From: Camarhynchus parvulus
Taxonomy: Eukaryota; Chordata; Aves; Passeriformes; Thraupidae
Length of the DNA: 64,000 nucleotides
Direction: 5' to 3'
NCBI RefSeq assembly: GCF_901933205.1
Contig: NC_044571.1
Span: forward strand, 10,517,420-10,581,419
In this document: positions 50,832 to 62,900 of the stretch, piece by piece
How positions within the stretch are numbered: the stretch's first letter is position 1
Layout of the letters: the number at the start of each line of letters is the position of its first letter
Notes under the pieces: generated by a model
What the model was told of the DNA's origin: nothing
The model's database searches: none
The model's input: only the letters and a program-made list of their open reading frames with translations
Program-made: the position numbers and the translations under genes

Positions 50832-51011
50832 ATCCTAAAAGGAGATCTAGAAATGAAAAGGCAAATGATGAGTAAGCTGAAGTTGCTCAGCCAAGATCTC
50901 CTTGTAGCTGTGAAAAATAAAGCAGTGGCTCAAAAGCTGGAAAGTCGTCTCGAAAATTTTGCTCAGCGCTGGGAAAGCCTTGTGCAGAAGGTGGAGAGCA
51001 ATTCCAAACAG
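50832..51011 (+). CDS. DMD: Dystrophin exon 16 (spectrin repeat 3, helices B-C)
   Basis: This 180-base exon is phase 0 at both ends, equal to human exon 16 (residues 605-664). It encodes 60 residues from ILKGDLEMKRQMM to VESNSKQ. ENFAQRWESLVQKVE is helix C of R3 with its conserved tryptophan. The middle (KLLSQDLLVAVKNKAVAQKL) is more diverged from human than the neighbouring exons but has no gap. The acceptor is TTTGTTTAACAG after a long T-rich stretch. The donor CAG|GTTTGT is weak, with T at +3 and +4. Its multiple-of-three length means skipping would keep the frame. Confidence 0.97.
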
Positions 51012-52892
51012 GTTTGTAAAAAACAGTTTTATCAGTTTATGACGATCAGATCCTTTGACAGTCAAATACTTGAAGTGGTTTTGGTGCTATTTGTCATCTT
51101 GTTTTAATTATTTCCCCTGCATGATTGCTTAAGACATATTTTATTTTTAGGACAGCATAATACAATTTTCTGGAATTTTATTCATCTCTTTAGTTTTTAA
51201 TGTCTAATTACAGGGTTGATTACTTTCTTGGGTTGTTAACTATGTTTTCAGGGATGATACAAACCATACTGAAAATACCTTTCCAGTTAATTTATTTTTA
51301 ACATATAATAACACACTTTTTTATAGCTGTCTCTTTGAAATAGCATGTAGTCTGAAATTAGTGCAAGAGCTGTCTGCTAGTTTAAGTGAATTTTTTTTTC
51401 AACATGAAAAATTACTAATTGACTGCTATTTTACTTCTGTATATGATATGCTGATTTACAGATTAAAAAGAGAGGCTACAAGAAAGAGAAATTTCTTGGA
51501 AAAATTAAGAAATCAATCTATACCTGTATCCAAGGTGCCAATGAAAAAATGAAACCTGCTACTATTTTGACCACTTTATGGTAGCTGCAATATATTAAAA
51601 AAAAAAAAGAGTTTTTAAACCAGGTAATAAAATTCAGCACTCTGGTGTAGTAGCCAAACCCATATCCAGTTATTATCCCTTGATATCGTGTTAGCATCTC
51701 TTTCTTACTGAATTTAAAACCAAACCAGCTCCCTTTTTTCCATTCCATTATCCCACTAATACTGGGTTATTTTTGAGCTGTCGCTGTGTGAATGGTAAAA
51801 TGGAAATGGTAAAATGTTTAATTAAACAGCAGCAGAGCAGAATGTTACAGCAGATACCTCTGTCCTGTCCATACAGATGTCTCACAGTTCTGGTCAGTTT
51901 GATTCAATTCCCTTGAGCCTGCTGCCCTTTTTTTTGTGTCTCTCTACTAATACTTCTACCAAATTTTGTTTGGATAATTAAAGAAAAGCTGCTATAATTC
52001 ATGTAGTGATCTGAATCCCTCTTAGTAACCTTGCTTTCAACTCATACCTTAATATTTTAGCTTGCTCTGTAATAGAAAAAGCAGCTGAATTTGGAAAAAT
52101 CAGTTTGGGAGAATATAAGGGAAGAAAATGGTGGAAGGGCGCAATTTTAGTTAGAAAGTAAAACATATTGTGTACACAGAATTTAGGAGTTGAAAATAAG
52201 ATTTAATTGCAGTATATTTGCTGTAGAACACCTCCTGTTTCAAAGCAGAGGAAAATTCCAGAGATTCATTTTTAAATTTGGGATGTCTAGGGTCACATGA
52301 TTTGAGGAAGTTAGTAAGTCACTCCAAATTGTTCAAGTCCTGTTCAGATTGGTGATGGCTTCTAAATGCAATTACTAGTTTTGAAAATGGAACTTAGATT
52401 ACAGAAAATGAAGTGATCAGCCCTGAGCTGTAAACATAGATCAGCATAGCTGGGAGTTGCTTTGGATTCCCAAAACAGTGTAGCTGTCCTATCACAGCAG
52501 AATGTTTCAGTGGGTAAGCTCTTCCTCCAAGGAGAAGCTGCTCTGCTTGGGATAGAAGTGATGTCCTCCTGACTGAAGGACCTGTTCCCAAGGCACTGTC
52601 ACACTGTTTAGACATATTTTCTGTGGAATCCTGATGGTGTGCTTGTCACCATGGGTTTCTGTCTAGTCAGGGCAGATAATTTCAGTGAGTTTTTTTATAT
52701 GTATTCATTACAGAGCTCATTAATGTGTTTACACTGTGTGAAAAAATGCATGATCTCATTATGTTCTCTAGTCATGAACTGAGGAGGAGGAGACTTTGAA
52801 GAGGGCAAAAATAGAACATTTTCCACTAAAAACTATCAGAAAATGTATGTTTTATTCATCAAGCTTAGATATTGCCTTCAAAATTAACTTTA

Positions 52893-52979
52893 CATGGTTA
52901 AGTGGTGGACTTGGCAGAGCTAGGTCAATAAACTCAATGATCTTAAATGTCTTTTCCAACCTACAGGATTCTATGATTA
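52893..52979 (+). mobile_element. CR1 3' tail
   Basis: AGTGGTGGACTTGGCAGAGC, then CAATGATCTTAAATGTCTTT and TCCAACCTACAGGATTCTAT, follow the sense 3' end of CR1, including the final ATTCTATGATT octamer region. Only about 87 bases remain. Confidence 0.85.
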
Positions 52980-54025
52980 ATAATTTTCATAGGGTGCTCA
53001 TAATTGCATTTTTGTCCTTAGTTATTTCCCCTCTTAATAAAGTGTCACCAAATGATTAACTTGTTAAGAAAATAAGAAATTAAATGGAAGAGACAACCTC
53101 AGGCTCAGTTCAAAAATGATTCTCCAACTGGACATATAAAGTAGCTATAAATCCCAAAGGAAAAGTGCAGAAAGTAGAATGTGAGTTCTCCCACATTTGG
53201 CTGAACTCTAATTGCTCTTGAATTCAAGCATCTAATCAGAACACATGGCTGAAGCTCCTGCTACAAATGACTGGATGGCAAGGGTGTGTGAGAGAGAGAG
53301 AAATCTAAAAAGCAGTTTGTCCTCATCATGAAAATGTCAGCTTTCCTTCACTGACCACACAGTGGAATCAAGGACAAGGACAGCTTGTTTAGGCTAGACA
53401 TGGAGCTTCCAGAAACTCTAAACTCAGCTTTGCTGAGCTCATTATGCTCCACTAAATTGTACTGAAAATCTTTCCAAACTAAAGAAAACACCATTCCTCA
53501 TCTGAACTTCCCCACTCACAGAGATAAATTTCATCAGAGAACACATGACAGCTCCAAAAGTGAGTGTAAAGGAAAATTATGAGTTTATCAGGACAGAGGG
53601 CACTTCCAAAGACAGTAATAAATGTTGGCATTAAAGGAAGGCTGCTGTATAAATGAGAAATAAAATGCCATAAAACTACTGAAGTGCTATACACACATTG
53701 TACATATGTTTGCCTATAGATGATGAAAAAGATTTGAATTTGTCTGCTAGGAAAAGAGATGAGTTTTAACATGTTTCAAAGATGGGCTTGATGTGAAACT
53801 GATGGCAAACATTGTGTTTTGAAAGTTTTTAATGTGCACCCTTGTGAGTCACCTTAGTCCTTTCTGTATGATTTTCTAGTGGGTTAAAGCCCTAGTGTAT
53901 GTTACCCCTTCTCAAAATCACATTTGCTATTCAGGTACGGAGAGGGATGAAGAAAATATGGAGTTATTATTTGCACTGTCTTTGAATAATACATGAAGCA
54001 CACCGCTTGCGTGACTAAAAGATGT

Positions 54026-54175
54026 TTGAATTTTATTGTTGTTGTTTTTTGTTGTTGTTGTTTTTGGTTTTGTTTGGGTTTTTTTGGGGAGGGTTGGTTC
54101 TTTGGGGTTCTTTGGGTTCTTTGTTGGGGTTTTTTTGTTTGTTTGTTTGTTTTCTTTTTTCTTTTTTTTTTTTTC
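54026..54175 (+). repeat. T/G-rich tract with G runs
   Basis: TTG repeats (54036-54060) are followed by T runs broken by GGG or GGGG at about 54076, 54086, 54091, 54104, 54114 and 54126, then pure pyrimidine with TTTG repeats. Bases 54091-54175 contain no A at all. Four or more G runs of length three or more lie within 55 bases, enough for a possible G-quadruplex on the RNA strand. Confidence 0.9.
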
Positions 54176-54186
54176 ACCAGGTAAGC
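54160..54186 (+). promoter_or_regulatory. DMD: Candidate recursive splice site in intron 16
   Basis: A T-rich tract ends in CACCAG at 54180 and is followed immediately by GTAAGC. This places a 3' splice site and a 5' splice site back to back, as in the recursive splice sites described in long introns of flies and vertebrates. The regenerated donor would be stronger than exon 16's own GTTTGT. Against it, the nearest upstream A residues suitable as branch points lie beyond the A-free stretch, roughly 90 bases or more away. The motif is visible; its use is an inference. Confidence 0.4.
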
Positions 54187-56785
54187 TAATAAAAATTACT
54201 TTTTTTTTTCTTATTCCTAATATTGTTAATGATCGTCCTTTTCCTATTAAAGTTCATGTAGTTTAAATGTGAACCAGCTTCATCATGCATGGAAGGTTGC
54301 AATCTATCTTTTAGTCTTACCCTATCTTTAATTAGAATAATTATGAACTTCAAATTCACATCTCCATTCTCCTTTTGAAGCACATTTAAACCTCCCCTCC
54401 TGTTGATTAAGCATGAAAAATACTTTTTTATTATTTTCTCATCTAAATCATTACCCCCCTCAGCATTATGCCTTGACTGCTCTGAGCAGTGATTGCACTG
54501 CCAGCTCTGGAAGGGCAGTTCCCCATCTCCAGCTGCAGCTGCTACTCCTGTAATTGGTATTATGCTGCAGATGATTCCTACAGTGCCCTAGCTGTGGTTT
54601 ATTCTGTGTTACACCTTCTTCACTGGAAACTCTGCCCTGGTATTGATTAGCAAATGAAAACATGGCAGGATATGACCGTGGGTGTCTGAAACATCATCCT
54701 ATCATTGATTTTTGGATAAAATAGAGTGTAATATGAATTTTATGAGAAGAGGAAAGAGAGACAGAGAGACTGTACCCAAAATTATATAATAGGCAAGAAA
54801 CTCTTTCTGTTTTAATGTACACTGAGCCCAGGGAGGGATGGCATCAGGTTCTATCTTCAAATGTCATGGAACCCTAGACATCAGAAATTTTAACTTGTTT
54901 TTCCTACTACCCTCTAATTAATTGAAATAAAATGGAAAATAATGCTATAGAGAATTTCAATAAAAATGTATGGAAATACTGACTTAATTTTGTTGTAATT
55001 TCTGTAGAAAAAAAAGTATCAAAATCAATACATCCTGTTGAGAGAACTAAAACAAGAATGTTACTACATAGAATTTTAGTGGTTAAAAAGTCAACTGGGT
55101 GTTTTTCTCTTCCAATGAATTTTGTAATTCATATGTTCCCCAAATCCCTGCAAGTCACAAGCAGCTTATTCAATTGTCATAATTAATCCATATATTTTAA
55201 AAACTAATCTAAATCTAAAATATTTAGTCTTCTCAGTAGTCCAGAGTCTGCTCTAAAACCTAGAGAGCTGCCTGTTTCTAGAGGTGGAAGCACAGCATTG
55301 GGTTAACTGCTTTCTGTAAGAAATACTGTCAGTTTACAGTGGTAAAGCCCTTCCCTACTCATCACTTCCACTGTCAGCCTGGACAAAGAACAGGAAGACT
55401 TGCATGGAAGGCAATGGGAAGAATTCAGCAGAGTTGGCAAGAATTTGTTGGGGTATTTTTTCAGGTTTCTTGGCTTTACTGATATTGCCTGCTGGAAAGA
55501 GGCTGCCTGCTAACGGTGTTTCCCTCTCCTTGTCATTCTGTTTTTCTTTTTCAATGCAAGGAAGCATTGTGGAGAAGGTGTTAGACCTGGTTGCCTCTTT
55601 ATTGTTTATAGAATCACTTATGTCTCAATAACTAAGCTGACTCAATTCTCTTACTGAGTTTCTGATGCAAGAAATAATAGATAATTTATGTATGGGTTTA
55701 TAGTTTCATGAACTTTTAGATACTGGCATGTCTATTGTTGAATTGGACACTCTTATTATTGCATATTAGCAAATCCAAAGAAGCAGGGCTTTTCAGGCGC
55801 ACAACTTCTACTTCTCCTGGTATAATTTTTTTCTTTTATTTTCCATTTCACTGCCCTTAAACTGCAAAGTGGTCATTGGAGCTGTAAGTAGAGCGTTTTG
55901 ACAAATGAGCCATCATCTGACAGAATCAAAAAAAGATGTGGCCTATTTCTCATGAGTTAAGGGATTTAAGAGCAGCTGCCCACATTTGAGTTGGAAAATG
56001 TTATATGGAAAAAAGTACAAATGGGCAGTACATGCATAAGCAGTGTACAAACAACTATTAGCAAAAAAATTTCTGATCATTCTTTTTTTAATGCAGCTGA
56101 GCTATACAAAGGGGTTTTTTTTCATATTACCAGAGCAAAGCTAAGTGCATTAGATAGGAAGTGTTTATGGTGTTACATACCATCGGTATTAGTATCTGGT
56201 GTGACCCCCTAAATATTGGTTTTTAATTATGGAATAAAACTGATGCAAATTAATTTGCGTTCTAATATATGTTTTCTAATTTAAGATTTCCAGCCAGAAA
56301 GTTAACTGTCTTTTCATGCAAGTATGTTATGGTGGTTTACATTCTATTTGAAAATTTTTATAAATGTTAAGACTAATAATTGGTAATTTAGTGCCATTTT
56401 AATACCTTTATCACCTCTCAAAGAGCAAATTTTCAGATGGGAGGCAGTCTGAAATCAATATCTAGTAATAGTAATATTTTATTTATTTACTATCATTCGA
56501 TTCCATTGTAGCATTCCATTCATTTCTTCATTCAGCAGGGATTACAGGGAGCTATAAGTTCATTAGAATCCTTTTTGATTTTGATATTGGCTTTTGCAGA
56601 TAACTTATTCACACACCGTGAGTCAGATAAAACAATCTAGCTTGAGTTGCATATAATGTTTTTTCCTGAAGGTCAGCCTGTGATCAGATGAGAGCAGTTT
56701 CTCATTATTTTCTATTGCTCTTCCAAACAATCTTTACTGAAGTCTTTCAAATAATGTATGACCTCTGTTTTTGTACTTCTCACAG

Positions 56786-56961
56786 ATTTCGCAGGCTGTC
56801 ACTACCACTCAGACATCACTAACACAGACAACTGTAATGGAAACTGTAACTATGGTGACCACAAGAGAGCAAATCCTGGTTAAGCATGCTAAAGAGGAAC
56901 TCCCACCACCTCCACCCCACAAAAAAAGGCAACTCCTTGTGGATTCAGAAATTAGGAAGAG
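56786..56961 (+). CDS. DMD: Dystrophin exon 17 (hinge 2 and start of R4)
   Basis: This 176-base exon has the length of human exon 17 (residues 665-723). It enters in phase 0 and leaves two bases (AG) into an arginine codon completed by exon 18. The sequence ISQAVTTTQTSLTQTT and TTREQILVKHAKEEL leads to a run of five prolines followed by HKKRQ. This is hinge 2, the proline-rich break between spectrin repeats 3 and 4. DSEIRKR then opens the linker to R4. LLVDSE replaces the human ITVDSE. The acceptor is CTTCTCACAG; a second CAG nine bases into the exon forms an in-frame alternative acceptor. The donor is AG|GTGAGA. Confidence 0.98.
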
Positions 56962-59900
56962 GTGAGAATCATCATGAGACAGAGCGAGAATACTGATAGA
57001 GTCTGGACAAAAATGAAAAAATTGTCATTTGACTGCAGTATTTTTCTGTATGCTATTTTGAGCTTAAAATTTCTGTTCTCTACTAGGGGACCAGCTGATT
57101 ATTATCTTTACTCAGCATGAGTTATGGATTATGTTTTGCTTCTATTACACATGTTTAGCAGTATAGAATATTAATGATTACATCTGTACTATTGCATATT
57201 AATTCTAGTCAGTTAAAGTCCTTATGTATGGCATCGTGGGCATCCCACTTGGCTAGGGTCTTGAAATGTGATGGACAAGAAGCATTCCAAATTAATTCTA
57301 AGACTTATGTATTCTTTAAGAAGAATTTTATTATAGTTTAAATACTAGTAATGGAGATATTGCCTTTTTTCTAAAGTTCATTGTGTTCTTCTGGGCTTAT
57401 GGGTCAGGAGTAAAAATAGCAGCTCTCCAGAAGCAGTTAATATTTTGTGAAACATGCATCATTATTACTTTCACCTTTTTTTTCATGTGCAACTCAAGTA
57501 CAAGTGACAAGGGATTTTATACTGACACTGAACACTAGTTAAAGTCAGGAGAAAAAATTCTGCTGTGTTTAAGCAGAATTTGGTCAAGCACTAAGATTCT
57601 AAATGAGGTCCTAAGAAGGTAGATTTCAAATGTTCATTGTAATATGTTTTGGAAATGTTTTTGATATTCTGATAAACATGAATTCTACGTAATAGATTCA
57701 AAGACTGAAAAGGATGTGAAACAGCATTCAGTTTCATTCTTATTTCTATATACAATATCTTTGTTTAGTTCAATGTGTTTACCAGGACAACTATTTTCTT
57801 GTAGAAAAGTGTTTCACTTGTTAAGAAGAGTGAAATATAGAAAGAATAGGAGAAATCTGACTTCTTTTAAATTGAAGTTTTATGTTATTGGAAAAATAGG
57901 TACTTTTTATATATAGGCGTTGTACCTGGGTATAACCATTCTAAAAGTAAGGTTTCTAGTTCTGCATCATTATTTAGGAATGCTGTATATGTGATGTAAG
58001 AAGAGTGATTCTCCCCCTTTTTGTTAAATTGGATAACTATTTCTATGGAAAGTGCTTGGTTTAAATCAGTTTGTGAGCTAAATTTCAATGAATTGATTCT
58101 ATCTCTAAAGTCCTCATTTGGAATCTGTTTTTTCCCATATCCTAGGTTACCATTAAATTGTGAGAGTTGTATTTTGCTAATATATTCCAAAGCACTAAAA
58201 ATGATGCAGTGCAGTGATTGTAGCAGACTTGCAATTTCTGAATTTGTGAAAGGAATTTTTAGATGGCAGTGTTGTTACTTATCAGGAATTATAAGCCTTA
58301 ACACCCCTGTTAATGTTTCTGTAATAATGTGCAAAGATGTGAAACAGTATTGAGGCCCTGTTGGCTTATATATGACAATAAACCTATAGTGTAACATGGT
58401 GAAATGAAAATAGTGATCTGCTTTATTTTGAAATTGAAAAATTAAGAATGAAATTTTCCCTGCAGTTTCAAAATATGTAAGTAATTGGTATTTTAAAACT
58501 TTTTACCTTTTTTTCCCTGAACTGAAAGTTTTAGGAATGATCTTACTTCATAAGGAAGCACAAGACTACAGTTATAAAAGAAAGCATTGTTTTAGTTAAA
58601 ACTAAAAGATGTAGGATGATTTTTTAAAAACCTATTTTTTTATTTCTTCAAGAAAATTGTTGCTATATGCACTGTTATCAAACTGGAGACCAATTGGTGC
58701 AGAATTTCCTTTTTCAACTACTATATATTTGCTCTAAGCATATATTTTCCTTCTTGCTTATATTCTTTTAATTTGCCTTAATACTGAAAGTAAACTTGGC
58801 AGGGTAAAGCAGAATACAGACTTGATAGTCATCATGCAAGGACACTGCCTGAGGGCAGGAATTAGCTGGATTATGGGAACTGTTTTTGTTCCAAACTACC
58901 TTGGTTTATAGAAACTGATAATTATGTGTTACTACTGATGTCTGTCTAAAGCACTCCAACTAACAAGTTTATATAGAAAAAACCTGATTGATCCTTGTAC
59001 AGAAAATAGGATGTGTTATCAACTTTGAGACTAGGATTGCTTTAAGATATATTACTGGTAGATCTGCTACCAAATTTACAGTGTTAATAATTTTTTACCA
59101 TGCATACTAGATTTCAAGGGTTTTTGATTTGTTTTAATGCCATCTAAAATATGTGCATTCACCACATAATTTCTGTTTAACTTTTGATAAGAGTCAAGAT
59201 GGAACAATCTGTAGTTCTCAGTCTTGGCCTGGGATGACTTTAGGTATTTGAATAAGTGGTGGTTTCTTTAAGATATTTAAAATCAGAGTCATTTCTGAAC
59301 AGGTTCATTTCATTTCTCTCTCTGCTAAGAGAGAAATCTGACTTCCACAAGGAAAAAGAGAGTTATTTTTTAATACACATACATTTTAAAATATGCTCTA
59401 ACTATTGTTTGGTGTGTCAAAATTACTAGTTTTCTTTAACACTGGAATTGCACCAGCACATGAGAACTAGTCCAGTGTGATTGTTATATCTGTGAGTGGA
59501 CCTACATTTTGGAAATGAGCAAAGTAGATGTTGGAAATGTCCGCAGCTGTGCAGCAGGATGAATGATGGTTATATTATCTGAAGGCAGTGTTTCTCCATT
59601 CAGATAATATTTTTGGCATTTCTAACTGAACAGAGAAAACACCAAACCCCACAATTTATGTACCTTTAGTCTCTAGAAAGTCCAAGCAGGTGATCTACAG
59701 TGGGAGGAGCAGTCAGTAAATGGCTTTGGAAAAACACTTTGAGAGTAAATTCTGGGGAAGAAGTTTCAGTTTAGAATAACAGGTTTTGTGATTTTTTTTC
59801 AACGAATACGTAAAAGTGCAGCCTTGGAAATGAACACATTTTATAGAATGGTATTGTTTCTCTCAAAGACAATAAAATATAAGTTTATACCAGATATTAG

Positions 59901-62900
59901 CATAATAATGGAAGAAGAAAGCTCATCTAAAAATTTGGGTGCTTAGTTAAAATATCTTTGTTCACTGGTGGCTAGACACCATTTGGATCAATGTTTTGAT
60001 TTGATAGGAGAAAAAGTATTGTATTCCCAAACATCCAGTCATTTATTTTCTGGGTGCATTGTTGGCCACAAGATCTGCCAGGACTTTTTTGTTTGTACTC
60101 AATTGTAGCTGCACCCAAAGATAAACAAAGCCCATAGTGCTGCATGCCTTTTGATTTTTTTAAAATAAATTAAAAGAATGGGGGTTCTCAACCTCTCCTA
60201 CATCATTCTATATTGCGTCTGTTTACAACCAAAATTGCCCCATAGCACTTAATGACTAATGCTTGATGGTTGTGTACTCCTTAGTTTTGGTTTGATAAAA
60301 AAGCCCTTGCAATTACTGAAGACTTGTGAGAACCTTCCAAAGGTGAATAACCAGATTGTGTTGGCTGCTTTCTGCAGTCATAACACAACACACTGCATGC
60401 TTTTGCTTGATATTTTTAGGCCTGGAAGGGAAAGCCACGTTGGGGGTTGAGGCTTTTTTGAGGTGGTGAATAATGCTCCCAGGTTTTGCCAGCTTCTTTC
60501 CTCTGTTCTCTTTAGTTGGTGTTGTTTCTGTAAAAGAACTATGCCTGAAATAAATTCATCATTCATAAATTCAGGCCCCATTGCCAGAGGTTTGAAAATA
60601 CTTCTACTTCAGATTAGCTTCTCTGTGAATTATATATTTTAGAGATACTGGATACTATAGGAAGGAAGAATAGTTTGGCTACTCAGTGAATACTGTATTA
60701 GTGTACTGTCTAAGAGCACGGCCTCCAGTTTACTAAGCCAAGGAGAAAAAAAAGGGATGGCTAAGATTGATGCAACAAACTTTCTAGAATCCCAAGTGTT
60801 TTATCAGGGTTGGAAGTATAAAAATCTCTATTTAAACTGAAGAAATTAAGAAGCAGAAATTTGACTTATAGACCAATAACATCCACAGGACTGAATGTCA
60901 CATTTCCATTGCTCTTATTTACTGTGGCACAAATGCATGGGAAGGAAGCTGTTGGTTTTTTGATTTTTTCTTGCCTCTTAAAGCAAGTTTTTGCCATAAG
61001 TGGAGGGAAGCAGAGATAAGAACCGGATTACTTTTTTTTTTTTTAATTTCTTCCACCCTCCATTCTCCCCCTAAAAATCTAAAACTCCTTCAGGACTAAT
61101 GCTTCAAAATGTCAGAATAACTTAGGTGAGTTAAGTTCTGTTACTAGTCAAAGAAAAGCTCCTTTTCCCACAGGAATCAATTTGAAACTGAGAAAGAGAA
61201 AATACTTGGAGCTGTATAATAAGATCTTGAAAATAATGTATTAGGCATTAGGGCTAGAGATAAATGTAGCTCAGCTGAGGTTATAGTATTTAAAAAACTG
61301 TAAATGGGAGAAAGGGATGCAAGATAACATATTTATTTTCATGGTATTTGCAGATTCTGGGAAAAACAGGTCAGTTGCATATCATAAAAAAATCTGAGAA
61401 CTACCCTGTTCGTGCAAAGTTTATAATAGCAGACAAGTAAGAACTGGTTAATATTCAATTAAAATATATTTGTAATATTAATATACTTCAATAACAAGCA
61501 AAGATACCTTTCTTTGCAATTTGGTAGATATCTTTTGACATGCTTCCTAAGGTTTCCAAGGAAAGTGTACTTGTCATAGCATTATTATTAGTATAATGTT
61601 AATCTGCAGATTTGAAAGAGACTCAATGCCCTTTGAAGAGCAAGGTGTGTTAAAACAGGATAGTTGCTCCATCTAGTGTTTTTATCATTTAACAGCTGTT
61701 AAATGAACTTTTTGAAAAGAGAAACATCCTCACTTTTTTGAAAATTATTATATTTTGGATTTCAATCCCTCATTATTTGCAAAAGTTTAGATTTTTAAAG
61801 AAAAAATTGTCAAAGGAAAACATAGGGACTTTATAATTCTCTTTTTAATAGGTATTGTTTCATAGATCCCATTTCTGTGCAATTAGTTGTGTTAGTCAGG
61901 ACTAAATGATGATTGTTTAGCACTTCTACAGCCCCTCATTTGGGTTGTTTGACCCTTAATCTCTTACAGAAATTCAGCTTGTGCTCTGGTAATCTTATCT
62001 AACGATAGGTAATACATTCAAAAAGAAGAAACTAATGTCTTCAATTTTCCTAGTGGTTTTTGATTTCATCACTGTAGTCAGTTCCAGAGAAAAGGAAAAG
62101 ATGACTAAAACACAACAGAACAGTTTTCTGTTGCTTAAAGGGGAAATAATTAATAAACATTTTCATTTGGAGGATAAGGAGTGTGAGTATGTTGAGTTCT
62201 GTATACATGGGCACTTCTTAATGTTTAGTAAGCATTTATCTTTTACAGTTTTTGTGAGGTGAGAAATGGATTAGTGACAAATAAACAGAATTTATATTCT
62301 TTACATTTAGCAACTGAAATTACGTGCAATATTACAGAGTATTGATTTGGTTTAAAAGCACTCTGTACCTGATGGTTCTAGTTGAGTTTCTGTTGGAGAT
62401 ACACACTTGGATTGATTTGATATTTCTTTTCGTGCCTTGGTATGTATTACAGAAGTGCACTGGTCATAATGTTGATGAGGCTAAACTTAATAGTAACACA
62501 AATGTGGAGGGAGGGTCAAAATGTCATTCCAAAAGGAAATAAAATTGACACCTAAAATTCAAACCTACAAAATAAGAAGGTAAAAAAAATGTTTGGATAA
62601 ATTGGCAGTTGAATTAGAAGATAAGCATAACTCTATTTATCGACTAATCAACCTCATCAACCTCAAATACAAAGGAGGAAGAAAGACAGCAGGGAATTAG
62701 ATCAGAATAATTCTTCCAATGGGCACCATGTGCTGTAAAGTTGTTCTTTGATATGTTCTAGGCAGTGAAGAGCTACAAGCTGAGAAAGACTCTGGTGAGC
62801 TGGGGATTTAAGCCCAGACATGGAAATGAAATAATTCAGTGAAGTGGTTCTTGGATCAAAGTTGTATCATTCCCTGCCAACTCAATATGTGGGCAAATGT

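Larger units (their letters stand above)
51012..56785 (+). other. DMD: Intron 16 (5.8 kb)
   Basis: AT-rich. It contains a short sense CR1 tail (52893-52979), a strongly T/G-rich tract (54026-54175) and, at its end, a zero-length-exon splice motif (54178-54186). The intron closes with TTTTTGTACTTCTCACAG. Nothing else recognised. Confidence 0.9.
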
